This document shows positions 1 through 7,488 of a DNA stretch of 64,000 nt, piece after piece. Within the stretch, counting starts at the first letter, position 1. Each line of letters opens with the position of its first letter. The stretch is from Ferranicluibacter rubi. Lineage in GTDB: Bacteria > Pseudomonadota > Alphaproteobacteria > Rhizobiales > Rhizobiaceae. The stretch spans positions 1 through 64,000 of the forward strand of contig NZ_JAANCM010000013.1 in the NCBI RefSeq assembly GCF_011603255.1. The letters run 5' to 3'. The translations under genes were made by a program, and so were the position numbers. Below the pieces are notes generated by a model. It was not told the DNA's origin. It made no database searches and saw nothing but the letters and a program-made list of their open reading frames with translations.

Positions 1-188
1 CCCGTGTGGCGGAGCCGATCGATTTCGGGGTCGGCTGCAGCTTCCGCAACCGCTGTCCGCTGGCCGTGGCGCGGTGTACGGTCGAGCGGCCGGAACTGCG
101 TGAGCTTGAGGGCGGGCCGGAGATGCGCGAACGGCAGACCGCCTGCCACCGCGCCGAAGTGCTGCTGGAAACGAACACCCCGGGATGA
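1..188 (+). CDS. Peptide ABC transporter ATPase, C-terminal end (partial)
   Basis: This is the last 60 or so codons of a gene that begins upstream of the window; the frame reads from base 3. It contains the cysteine-rich tail typical of oligopeptide/dipeptide importer ATPases of the Opp/Dpp type: GCSFRNRCPLA, then a second Cys, a P-E-L segment and a terminal A-C pair before the stop. This is the oligo_HPY C-terminal extension found after the nucleotide-binding domain in that family. The amidase follows 10 bases later on the same strand, so the two are probably co-transcribed, suggesting that an imported amide or peptide-like substrate is hydrolysed. The substrate cannot be told from this fragment. 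Confidence 0.85.
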   Translation, partial: RVAEPIDFGVGCSFRNRCPLAVARCTVERPELRELEGGPEMRERQTACHRAEVLLETNTPG

Positions 189-198
189 TGGAGACGAT

Positions 199-1587
199 AT
201 GACCGACCTTCTCGACACCACCATCCCGCAGCTGCGCGCCCGTTTCGCGGATCGCTCTTTGTCGCCTTCCGAGTATTGGCTGGCGGTCGAGGCGCGCATC
301 GCGGCCTTCGAGCCGTCCGTGGCGGCGCTTTATGCCTATGATCCGGACGACGCGCGCGTGCAGGCGGCGGCCTCCACCGCGCGCTGGCTGAGGGCCGAGC
401 CGCTCGGGCCTCTCGACGGCATCCCCGTGACGCTGAAGGAATTGATCGCGACGAAGGGCACGCCGGTGCCGCTCGGCACGGCCGCGACGGTCTTGACGCC
501 GGCGGAGGCGGATTCTCCCGTCGCCGCCCGGATGCGAGAGGACGGTGCGGTCATCTTCGCCAAGACCACCTGTCCCGACTACGGCATGCTCTCCTCCGGT
601 CTGTCGAGCTTTCACCCCTTGAGCCGCAACCCGTGGAATACGGCCATGAATCCCGGCGGATCGAGCGCCGGAGCCGCCGCAGCCGGTGCCGCCGGCTATG
701 GGCCGCTGCATATCGGCACGGATATCGGCGGCTCTGTTCGCCTGCCGGCCGGCTGGACGGGGCTGTTCGGCTTCAAGCCGAGCAATGGCCGCATCCCGAT
801 CGATCCCTACTACGTCGGCCGATGCGCCGGGCCGATGACGCGGACGGTCGAGGATGCGGCCTTCGCCATGGCCACGCTGTCGCGGCCGGACGAGCGGGAT
901 GCCACGAGCCTGCCACCGAACGCGATCGACTGGATGGATCTCGACATAGACGTCAAGGGCATGCGCATCGGCCTGATGCTCGATGCCGGCTGCGGGCTGG
1001 AAGCCGAGCCGGAGGTGAAGGCGGCCGTGACCGCCGGCGCCCGGCAGTTCGAGGCGGCGGGGGCCGAGATCGTCGAGGTCGGGCCGGTGATGACGCGGGG
1101 GATGCTGGATGGGCTCGACCATTTCTGGCGGGCGAAGTTCTGGGGCGATATCCGGGGCCTTCCCGCCGAGCGCCGGGCGATGATCCTGCCCTATATCCAT
1201 GCCTGGGCGGAAAAGGGCGCCGACGTTACCGGGGTAGAGGCGGTCGCGGGCTTCGGACAGACGATGGAGATGCGCAAGGCGGCGGCACAGCTGTTTTCGA
1301 CCGTGGATGTCGTCCTCTCGCCCACCAATCCGGTCGTGTCCTACCCGGCCGATTGGGCTTCGCCCACCAACGATCCGGAACGGCCGTTCGAGCACATCGC
1401 CTTCACCGTGCCGTGGAACATGTCGGAGCAGCCGGCAGCCTCGATCAATGCCGGCTTTTCCACCTCCGGCATGCCGATCGGCCTGCAGATCGTCGGTCCG
1501 CGCTTTGCGGATCTCACGGTGCTAAAACTCTCGAAGCTGTTCGAGACCCTGACGGGCGGGATCCCCAGCTGGCCGCGCCCAAGCTGA
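199..1587 (+). CDS. Amidase-signature family amidase
   Basis: A 462-residue amidase of the amidase-signature family, which hydrolyses carboxamides through a Ser-cisSer-Lys triad. The triad is readable: Lys79 in TLKEL, cis-Ser155 in the GGSSAG motif and nucleophile Ser179 in GTDIGGSVRLPA; the spacing of 24 between the two serines is the family norm. The start at ATG 199 is preceded by GGAGAC and gives a normal family length; an in-frame extension to the window edge has no conserved content. It lies just downstream of a peptide-importer ATPase and probably belongs to that operon. The physiological amide is unknown; GatA is unlikely because no gatB or gatC is nearby. Confidence 0.9.
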   Translation: MTDLLDTTIPQLRARFADRSLSPSEYWLAVEARIAAFEPSVAALYAYDPDDARVQAAASTARWLRAEPLGPLDGIPVTLKELIATKGTPVPLGTAATVLTPAEADSPVAARMREDGAVIFAKTTCPDYGMLSSGLSSFHPLSRNPWNTAMNPGGSSAGAAAAGAAGYGPLHIGTDIGGSVRLPAGWTGLFGFKPSNGRIPIDPYYVGRCAGPMTRTVEDAAFAMATLSRPDERDATSLPPNAIDWMDLDIDVKGMRIGLMLDAGCGLEAEPEVKAAVTAGARQFEAAGAEIVEVGPVMTRGMLDGLDHFWRAKFWGDIRGLPAERRAMILPYIHAWAEKGADVTGVEAVAGFGQTMEMRKAAAQLFSTVDVVLSPTNPVVSYPADWASPTNDPERPFEHIAFTVPWNMSEQPAASINAGFSTSGMPIGLQIVGPRFADLTVLKLSKLFETLTGGIPSWPRPS

Positions 1588-1593
1588 GCGGCT

Positions 1594-2400
1594 TTACTCG
1601 GCGGCCACGATATCCGGGCGTTCGAGATTGACGGCGATGTGCGGCCAGAGCGGTTCGGTGTCGGCGATCAGCGCCGTCGTGCCGGCCGCGATCCAGGGAA
1701 TGTCGGTGCCGGGCCGCGTGCCGATACGCACCTCCAGCCCGGCCTCACGGGCAATGACGGCGCCGCCGGCGATGTCCCACATGGTCGTGTACATCTGCAG
1801 ATGGCCATCATAGGTGCCGCGTGCGGCAAAGAGCAGGCCGATCGAGGTGGAGCGGATCGACTGCACGACCCAGCCGGCATGGCGCAGGCCGACCGTGAGG
1901 GCGGCAACCTCCTCGGCCTCGTTCGGCGAGGCATCGCCCAGCGACATGACCCTGACATCCTCGAACGGCACGGTGCGGGTGAAGGGCTTGCCGTTGCACA
2001 TCAGGCCGGTGCCGTCGGCCGCGGCATAGATCTCGCGGAACACCGGCATGGCGACGACGCCGAGATCGGGCCGGCCATGGGTAACATGGCCGAGCGAGAT
2101 GCCCCAGAGCGGCGAGCCGCGCAGGAAGTTGGCAGTCCCGTCGATCGGATCGATGATCCAGTAGGCATCGCCGCCCGTGCCGCCCATCTCCTCGCCGACC
2201 ACCGGCTCGCCCGGAAAGGCTTCCGCCAGACGCGCGCGCACCAGTCGCTCGACACTCGTATCGGCCTCGGTCACGAAATCCTGAAAGCCTTTGCTTCCCG
2301 TGGCGATGGTGGCGCGGGCCTCGAAGAAGCCGAGCGCCATCTCCATCGCCTCCTCGATCACAGCAACGGCCTTCTCCAGACGGGTCTGCGTCGTCGTCAT
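1594..2400 (-). CDS. Inositol monophosphatase family protein
   Basis: A 268-residue member of the inositol monophosphatase / Li-sensitive, Mg-dependent phosphatase superfamily. The metal-binding motifs are intact: VVGEE at about residue 70, IIDPIDGTANF at about 80-90 and WDIAGGAVIAREAG near the C-terminus. Substrates in the family include inositol phosphates, fructose-1,6-bisphosphate, 3'-phosphoadenosine phosphate and histidinol phosphate; nothing nearby chooses between them. The start was placed at the ATG whose complement is 2398-2400 (MTTTQTRLE); upstream in-frame sequence does not resemble the family. It converges on the amidase with 6 bases between the stops. Confidence 0.88.
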   Translation of the reverse strand: MTTTQTRLEKAVAVIEEAMEMALGFFEARATIATGSKGFQDFVTEADTSVERLVRARLAEAFPGEPVVGEEMGGTGGDAYWIIDPIDGTANFLRGSPLWGISLGHVTHGRPDLGVVAMPVFREIYAAADGTGLMCNGKPFTRTVPFEDVRVMSLGDASPNEAEEVAALTVGLRHAGWVVQSIRSTSIGLLFAARGTYDGHLQMYTTMWDIAGGAVIAREAGLEVRIGTRPGTDIPWIAAGTTALIADTEPLWPHIAVNLERPDIVAAE

Positions 2401-2566
2401 GTCGGTATCCTCTGATGTTTCGGACGATGCACCCTGTCGCCTTCCGTCGTCTCTATCGCGGGTTTTGTGCACTGCGCAAGAGCTTCGCGAACCTCTGTTT
2501 CGCTCCGTGCCATCCCGTTGCGCGATGCGTCGAACGACCTTCCAAACGCATGCGATGCCGCCGTGA

Positions 2567-2601
2567 TTGACAGCATCAAGACTGTTAACTACAGTTAACA
2601 G
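2567..2601 (+). promoter_or_regulatory. Promoter and palindromic operator of the higBA-type operon
   Basis: A perfect TTGACA -35 box (2567-2572) is followed 17 bases later by TACAGT (2590-2595). Overlapping the -10 is an inverted repeat with 9-base arms, CTGTTAACT (2582-2590) and AGTTAACAG (2593-2601), separated by AC. The right arm ends one base before the toxin ATG. This is the expected layout for autorepression by the antitoxin or the toxin-antitoxin complex. The predicted transcription start falls on or next to the ATG at 2602, so the mRNA may be leaderless; no Shine-Dalgarno is present. The stretch 2401-2566 shows nothing recognisable. Confidence 0.7.
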
Positions 2602-2892
2602 ATGATCGAAGTCCGCCAAACCTCTGTCTTTGCCAAATGGGTCGGCGACCTTCGCGATCAAAACGCCGTGGCACGAATCGTCATGCGCATTCGCCGGATG
2701 GAAACCGGCAATTTCGGTGATGTGAAGCCAGTCGGCGAGGGTATCAGCGAATTGCGGATTCCCTACGGTCCCGGATATCGCGTCTATTTCGTACAGCAAG
2801 GCCGTCAGGTCGTTATCCTCCTGTGTGGTGGCAATAAATCGAGCCAGGCCCGGGACGTCGTTGAAGCCAGGAGACTGGCAAAGGAGATTTGA
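2602..2892 (+). CDS. higB: HigB/RelE-type toxin (Gp49-like killer protein)
   Basis: A 96-residue protein of the phage-derived Gp49-like / RelE superfamily, addiction-module killer type. The family pattern is visible: an N-terminal FAKWVGDLRD helix, ARIVMRIRRMETGNFGDVKPV, then ELRIPYGPGYRVYF and the C-terminal CGGNKSSQARDVVEA segment. Such toxins are ribosome-associated mRNA interferases. The antitoxin follows with its ATG 3 bases after this stop, toxin first, as is usual for the HigBA arrangement. No ribosome binding site precedes the ATG, fitting the leaderless promoter described separately. Identity is confident at family level; the chromosomal role (stabilisation or persistence) is not known. 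Confidence 0.88.
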   Translation: MIEVRQTSVFAKWVGDLRDQNAVARIVMRIRRMETGNFGDVKPVGEGISELRIPYGPGYRVYFVQQGRQVVILLCGGNKSSQARDVVEARRLAKEI

Positions 2893-2894
2893 AC

Positions 2895-3176
2895 ATGTCC
2901 ACCGAAACGACGAAATTCGATATTCAGGACCACCTGAAGAGCGATGAACAGCGGCTTGCTTATCTTGAAGCAGCCCTTGAAGACGGTGATGCGAAGTTCG
3001 TGGCGGTGGCGCTTGGCGACATCGCCCGTGCGAAGGGTATGTCAGCGGTCGCCAGAGATAGCGGTCTTACCCGTGAAGCGCTGTACAAGGCGCTGAGTGA
3101 AAAGGGCGACCCCAAGCTTTCGACCCTCTTCAGTGTCGTGAAGGCTCTTGGTCTGAAGGTTTCCATTACCGCGTAG
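2895..3176 (+). CDS. higA: HigA-type antitoxin (helix-turn-helix)
   Basis: A 93-residue addiction-module antidote protein. After a short acidic N-terminal part (FDIQDHLKSDEQRLAYLEAAL) it carries a Cro/C1-type helix-turn-helix, AVALGDIARAKGMSAVARDSGLTREALYKALS, ending with the family pattern of a conserved GDPKLSTLFSVVKALGLK. It should neutralise the upstream toxin and bind the palindrome at 2582-2601. Start at ATG 2895 is supported by AAGGAG at 2881-2886, inside the end of the toxin gene, which couples translation of the two proteins. Confidence 0.88.
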   Translation: MSTETTKFDIQDHLKSDEQRLAYLEAALEDGDAKFVAVALGDIARAKGMSAVARDSGLTREALYKALSEKGDPKLSTLFSVVKALGLKVSITA

Positions 3177-3309
3177 ACGACGGTGATCGCTCTGTTGTTC
3201 GAACGTGTTCGCGACGTGGAGACGGGCTCGAGCGGCCAAAGCTTGCGGTGCTGAAATGAGCTCTTTCAGACGCATGAGCGGTGGTGCGAAGGCAGTGTGC
3301 GGAAGGGTG

Positions 3310-3337
3310 TTGACAAAAACCGTTTTGTTTTCATAGG
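3310..3337 (+). promoter_or_regulatory. Promoter upstream of the TPP riboswitch
   Basis: TTGACA at 3310-3315 is a perfect -35 hexamer. The best -10 at a suitable distance is CATAGG (3332-3337, 16-base spacer), a weak match, so the box assignment is tentative. Transcription from here would begin just before the first stem of the riboswitch at 3347. The preceding stretch 3177-3309 after the antitoxin shows no gene and no clear terminator. Confidence 0.5.
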
Positions 3338-3346
3338 TAGACGGCA

Positions 3347-3433
3347 TTCCGACGGGTGTCCTTTTGAGGGCTGAGATGGCGAGAGCCGAACCGTTATGAA
3401 CCTGATCCGGGTCATACCGGCGTAGGAACGGAA
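3347..3433 (+). ncRNA. TPP (THI element) riboswitch
   Basis: The conserved thiamine pyrophosphate aptamer is present: GGCTGAGA on the 5' side (3369-3376), then GAACCTGATCCGG (3398-3410) and the GTCATACCGGCGTAGGAA core (3411-3428). A P1 closing stem pairs TTCCG (3347-3351) with CGGAA (3429-3433). In Proteobacteria this element usually represses translation or causes early termination when TPP is abundant. It precedes thiX-thiY-thiM-thiE-thiD and, with no terminator in between, the TRAP transporter genes, placing the whole operon under thiamine control. Confidence 0.95.
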
Positions 3434-3491
3434 ACAGGTGTCCGCCCACGGCCCTTTCTCTCTTCTCCGCTCGCCTGGATCTCCGTCGTCA

Positions 3492-4358
3492 ATGTTGGAG
3501 ATCGCTCATGCCGTTCCTCGTCCGTCCACTATTCCCGCCGCGCGTTCGCTGCGTCTAGCCGTGCGCGCCTTTCACGCGGCGCTCGGGCTCTGTGTGCTGG
3601 TTCTGCTGTGGCAGGCCGGAACAGCCGGGTTTTCGCCGCCGGCCTATCTGCTGCCGTCGCCGCTGGCGGTCGCCAAGGTGTTCCGGGACCAGTGGGATTT
3701 CCTGCTGGCGCAAAGCCTCGTCACGCTTTCGGAAATCCTGATCGGGCTCGTGGCCGGCGCGGTGCTCGGTGCGGGAACGGCATTCGTGCTGGCGGCGAGC
3801 CCGCGCATCGGGCCGTTCGTGTGGCCGACGATTCTCATCCTGCAGGCGCTGCCGGTCTTCGTGCTGGCGCCGATCCTCGTCGTCTGGCTCGGATTCGGCA
3901 TGGCGTCGAAGGTTGCCATGACCGTGCTGATCATCTTTTTTCCCGTCGCCTCCGCCTTTGCCGACGGGCTGAACCGGACGGAGCGGGACATCGTGGATGC
4001 GGTGTCCTTGACGCAGGCCTCGCACTGGCAGGCGCTGGTGTCGGTGCGTGCGCCATTGGCACTTCCGAGCCTCGTCTCCGGTCTGCGCGTTGCCGCCCCT
4101 CTGGCGCCGCTGGGGGCCGTGGTCGGCGAGTGGGTCGGCGCATCGGCCGGCCTCGGCTTCGTCATGGTGCAGGCCAATGCCCGCATGCAGACCGCGACCG
4201 TCTTTGCCGCCATGGTCGTGCTCGCCGTCATGACGTTGCTCCTGCGCCTGCTGGTCGATCTCCTCACCGCCCGCCTCGCGCCCTGGGCGCGGGACGGCGT
4301 GCGCCTTCATCCCGAACGTCGAACCACTCAAACCGTCTCATCCTGGAGATCTTCATGA
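3492..4358 (+). CDS. thiX: ThiX-type ABC transporter permease (thiamine precursor uptake)
   Basis: A 288-residue BPD_transp_1 permease of the nitrate/taurine/HMP group with about six membrane segments and the EAA-type loop around SQA/TQASHWQALVSVRAPLALPSL. Next to thiY it matches the ThiXYZ system that imports pyrimidine precursors of thiamine. The start is uncertain. ATG 3492 gives a normal length but has no Shine-Dalgarno. GTG 3438, preceded by AGGA inside the riboswitch, would add 18 residues and would explain translational control. A third signal, GGAG before an ATG at 3508 in another frame, opens a 16-codon ORF only. The stop overlaps thiY by ATGA. No ThiZ ATPase gene is found in the operon. 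Confidence 0.87.
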   Translation: MLEIAHAVPRPSTIPAARSLRLAVRAFHAALGLCVLVLLWQAGTAGFSPPAYLLPSPLAVAKVFRDQWDFLLAQSLVTLSEILIGLVAGAVLGAGTAFVLAASPRIGPFVWPTILILQALPVFVLAPILVVWLGFGMASKVAMTVLIIFFPVASAFADGLNRTERDIVDAVSLTQASHWQALVSVRAPLALPSLVSGLRVAAPLAPLGAVVGEWVGASAGLGFVMVQANARMQTATVFAAMVVLAVMTLLLRLLVDLLTARLAPWARDGVRLHPERRTTQTVSSWRSS

Positions 4359-5299
4359 TCCGTCTTTTCATCGCGACGATGCTTGGCCTGTCCAGCCTTT
4401 TCGCCTCCACCTCCGCGCAGGCCGCCGACAAGCTGACCGTGCTGCTCGAATGGTTCGTCAACCCCGACCATGCACCCATGGTGATCGCCCAGGAAAAGGG
4501 CCTCTTTGCCAAAGCAGGGCTCGATGTCACACTCATGCCGCCGGCCGATCCTTCCGTCGTACCGCGGCTCGTGGCCGCCAAGCAGGCGGATATCGGCATC
4601 CACTACCAGCCCAATCTTTACCGCGATCATGAAGCCGGGCTGCCGCTCGTGCGCTTCGGCACGCTGGTGGAAACGCCGCTGAACACGGTGACGGTGCTGG
4701 CCGATGGGCCGATCAAGAGCCTGAAGGATTTGAAGGGCCGGAAGGTCGGTTATTCCGTTTCCGGTTTCGAGGATGTGCTGCTGCAGCGGATGCTGGCGTC
4801 CGAAGGCCTTTCGAAAGGCGATGTCGAGCTCATCAACGTCAACTTTTCGCTGTCGCCGTCGCTGATTTCGGGTGCGGTGGATGCAACGATCGGCGGCTAT
4901 CGCAATTTCGAACTGACGCAGATGAAGCTCGAGGGACATCCCGGCCGCGCCTTCTTTCTGGAAGAGCATGGTATCCCGGTCTATGACGAGCTGGTCTTCG
5001 TCACCCATCGCGACCTCGTGAACGACGCCCGTCTGCCGCGCTTCCTGTCGGCCGTCGAGGAGGCGTCGATCTTCCTCACCAATCACCCTCAGGAGGCCTG
5101 GGCGCTGTTTACCAAGGCCTATCCGAACCTCGACGACGAACTGAACCGCACCGCCTTCTTCGACACGCTGCCGCGCTTCGCCAAGCGTCCCTTCGCGCTC
5201 GATACCGGCCGCTACGCGCGGTTCGGCGCCTTCATGCAGGAGGAGGGGCTGATCGCGAAGGCGCCCGACGTTACCGATATCGCGGTGGAGCTGAAATGA
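4355..5299 (+). CDS. thiY: ThiY-type periplasmic pyrimidine-precursor-binding protein
   Basis: A 314-residue solute-binding protein of the NMT1/THI5-like family. A signal peptide runs to about residue 23 (FASTSAQAA-DKLTVLLEW). The signature LEWFVNPDHAPMVIAQEKGLF is the classic start of ThiY, which binds formyl-aminopyrimidine or HMP and delivers it to ThiX. The start ATG overlaps the thiX stop (ATGA, 4355-4358) and has GGAGAT upstream at 4345-4350. The stop overlaps thiM by 4 bases. Function as precursor importer component is inferred from family and riboswitch control. Confidence 0.9.
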   Translation: MIRLFIATMLGLSSLFASTSAQAADKLTVLLEWFVNPDHAPMVIAQEKGLFAKAGLDVTLMPPADPSVVPRLVAAKQADIGIHYQPNLYRDHEAGLPLVRFGTLVETPLNTVTVLADGPIKSLKDLKGRKVGYSVSGFEDVLLQRMLASEGLSKGDVELINVNFSLSPSLISGAVDATIGGYRNFELTQMKLEGHPGRAFFLEEHGIPVYDELVFVTHRDLVNDARLPRFLSAVEEASIFLTNHPQEAWALFTKAYPNLDDELNRTAFFDTLPRFAKRPFALDTGRYARFGAFMQEEGLIAKAPDVTDIAVELK

Positions 5300-6039
5300 G
5301 CGAGATCACGCCACAGGCCGTGGCAGGCATGCTGGCGCGGGTACGGCAGGCGCGGCCGCGTGTGCATTGCCTCATGAACAGCGTGGTGCAGAAGTTCACC
5401 GCCGACGGCATCACGGTCATCGGCGGCATTCCCTCGATGACCGGCTCGCTGGAGGAAGTCGAGAGCTTCGTCGGCCGCGCGGATGCGCTGACCGTCAATC
5501 TCGGCACGCTGGATGCGGAGCGCCGCGAGGCGATCCGGCTTGGCGTCGCGGTCGCGCGGGGACAGGGCAGGCCGTGGATCGTCGATCCCGTCCATTGCGA
5601 TTATTCGCCGTCACGGCTCGCCTTTGCGCGGGAACTGATCGCGCTGCAGCCGACCGTCGTGCGCGGCAATCGTGCCGAGATGGCGCTGATCGGTGAGACG
5701 CCCGGAATCTTGCGGATCGTCACCGGCCCTGTCGATCTGCTGCAGCTCGGAGAGGCCTCCGTCGAGATCGGCAACGGGCATCCCTTCATGGCGCAGGTGA
5801 CGGGCACCGGTTGCCTTTCGGGCGGCGTCATCGCCGCGTTTATGGCCGTCGAGCCGGATGCGCTTGCGGCCGCTGCGGCGGCGCTGACGGTGACCGGGGT
5901 CGCGGCGGAACGGGCGGCGCCCCATGCGCGCGGGCCCGGCACCTTCGCTGCGGCCTTTCTCGATGCGCTGGCAACGGTCGGCGACACCGACATTCTTCAT
6001 CACGCAAGGATCCGACATGACCAACCCGAACACGAATAA
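5296..6039 (+). CDS. thiM: Hydroxyethylthiazole kinase
   Basis: A 247-residue ThiM, phosphorylating 4-methyl-5-hydroxyethylthiazole to feed the salvage branch of thiamine synthesis. Diagnostic parts are the N-terminal VHCLMNSVVQKFTADGI segment, the GGIPSM turn, a WIVDPVH phosphate-binding strand and the VTGTGCLSGG anion hole with the conserved Cys near residue 170. The usual FTANG motif reads FTADG here, a mild substitution. It overlaps thiY by ATGA and thiE by 23 bases, so translation is coupled through the operon. Ribokinase-like fold; cytoplasmic. Confidence 0.93.
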   Translation: MSEITPQAVAGMLARVRQARPRVHCLMNSVVQKFTADGITVIGGIPSMTGSLEEVESFVGRADALTVNLGTLDAERREAIRLGVAVARGQGRPWIVDPVHCDYSPSRLAFARELIALQPTVVRGNRAEMALIGETPGILRIVTGPVDLLQLGEASVEIGNGHPFMAQVTGTGCLSGGVIAAFMAVEPDALAAAAAALTVTGVAAERAAPHARGPGTFAAAFLDALATVGDTDILHHARIRHDQPEHE

Positions 6040-6691
6040 GGTCGATGACCGCCTGAACGCGATCGTCGATGCATCGCTGGCGGACATCGCACCGCTGCCG
6101 GAGCTGGCGCTGCTTGCCGCCCGCAATGGCGCGACGCTGATCCAGTACCGCGACAAAACGGCCTCCACGCGCGTCATGGTCGAACGCGCCATCGCCATCC
6201 GCGAGGCCCTTGCCGGCACCGGCGTTGCCTTCGTCGTCAACGATCGGGTGGACGTGGCGCTGGCAGCCGGCGCTGCCGGCGTGCATCTCGGGGCCGACGA
6301 CATAGATGCGGAGACGGCGCGGCGGTTGCTGGGCGACGCCGCGATTATTGGCCTTACGGTGAAAACGGCTGAAGATGCGGAGCGTGCGGGTCGTGCGCCG
6401 GTGGACTATGCCTGCATCGGCGGCGTGTTCGAGACGCTCTCCAAGGTCAATCCGGATGCCCCAGTCGGGCTTGACGGGTTGCGCGCGCTGCGCGAGACGA
6501 TCCGCGCCCTTCGGCCGGATCTGCCCGTGAGCGCCATCGCCGGCATCGACCTGTCGCGTGTGCCGGAGGTGATCGCGGCCGGTGCCGACGGCGTGGCGGT
6601 GATCTCGGCGATCTTCCGGGCGAGCGATATCGCCGGGGCGACAGGCGCGTTCCGCACGGCGGTGGATGCCGCGCTGGAGAGCAAAGCATGA
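6017..6691 (+). CDS. thiE: Thiamine-phosphate synthase
   Basis: A 224-residue ThiE, a TIM-barrel enzyme joining HMP-PP and thiazole phosphate into thiamine monophosphate. Motifs: IQYRDK near residue 42, VNDRVDVALAAGAAGVHLGADD, the GLTVKT and YACIGGVFETLSK strands, and AIAGIDLSRVPEVIAAGADGVAVISAIF at the C-terminus. The start at ATG 6017 lies inside the end of thiM and is preceded by AAGGA; longer in-frame starts upstream would only read thiM sequence in the wrong frame. The stop overlaps thiD by ATGA. Confidence 0.93.
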   Translation: MTNPNTNKVDDRLNAIVDASLADIAPLPELALLAARNGATLIQYRDKTASTRVMVERAIAIREALAGTGVAFVVNDRVDVALAAGAAGVHLGADDIDAETARRLLGDAAIIGLTVKTAEDAERAGRAPVDYACIGGVFETLSKVNPDAPVGLDGLRALRETIRALRPDLPVSAIAGIDLSRVPEVIAAGADGVAVISAIFRASDIAGATGAFRTAVDAALESKA

Positions 6692-7488
6692 CGGCGATTG
6701 CGCTCACCATTGCCGGCTCCGACAGCGGCGGCGGTGCCGGCATCCAGGCCGACATCAAGACCTTTTCCGCGCTCGAAACCTTCGCCACGAGCGTCATCAC
6801 CGCCGTGACGGCGCAGAATACGACGGGCGTGACGGCGGTCGAGGATATCTCGTGCGGCCTGATCGCCGCGCAGATGGCGGCGGTGTTTTCCGACATGGAT
6901 GTCCGGGCGCTGAAGATCGGCATGGTATCGCGGGTCGAGACCATCGAGACTATCGCGGCCGGCCTGGTGGGTTTTGCGGGGCCCGTCGTCCTCGACCCTG
7001 TCATGGTCGCGACATCGGGCGACCGGCTGCTGCGGGAAGAGGCGATCGATGCGCTCCGGACCGTGCTGGTGCCGCGGGCCGCGATCGTGACGCCGAACCT
7101 GCCGGAGGCATCCCTCCTGACGGGACTGCCGATCGCGCATGACCGCGCCGCCGTGACCAAGCAGGCGGAGGCCATTCTGAAGGCCGGGGCGGCGACCGTG
7201 CTCATCAAAGGCGGGCATGGTGACGGGCCCGAGAGCATCGACCTGCTGTTCGATGGCGAGAGCGTGCGGGCCTTCGCCGCACCGCGCATCGCCACGCGCA
7301 ACGACCACGGCACGGGCTGCACGCTCGCTGCCGCCATCACCGCCCATCTCGCGCGCGGCTACGCGCTGGTCGAGGCCGTCAGCCTGTCGAAGACCTATCT
7401 CCATCAGGCGCTGGAAGCGGGGCGTGGTGTTGCGATCGGCAAGGGGCGGGGGCCCGTGCACCATTTCTACAGGTGGTGGACGGCGTGA
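6688..7488 (+). CDS. thiD: Hydroxymethylpyrimidine / phosphomethylpyrimidine kinase
   Basis: A 266-residue ThiD that phosphorylates HMP and HMP-P. It opens with ALTIAGSDSGGGAGIQADIKTF, the family hallmark, has VLDPVMVATSGDRLL in the middle and the NDHGTGCTLAAAI anion-hole motif around residues 204-216. With ThiM and ThiE it completes a salvage route that uses imported pyrimidine and thiazole moieties. There is no ThiC or ThiG here. Its TGA stop is overlapped by a GTG start of the TRAP permease (GTGA, 7485-7488). Confidence 0.94.
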   Translation: MTAIALTIAGSDSGGGAGIQADIKTFSALETFATSVITAVTAQNTTGVTAVEDISCGLIAAQMAAVFSDMDVRALKIGMVSRVETIETIAAGLVGFAGPVVLDPVMVATSGDRLLREEAIDALRTVLVPRAAIVTPNLPEASLLTGLPIAHDRAAVTKQAEAILKAGAATVLIKGGHGDGPESIDLLFDGESVRAFAAPRIATRNDHGTGCTLAAAITAHLARGYALVEAVSLSKTYLHQALEAGRGVAIGKGRGPVHHFYRWWTA

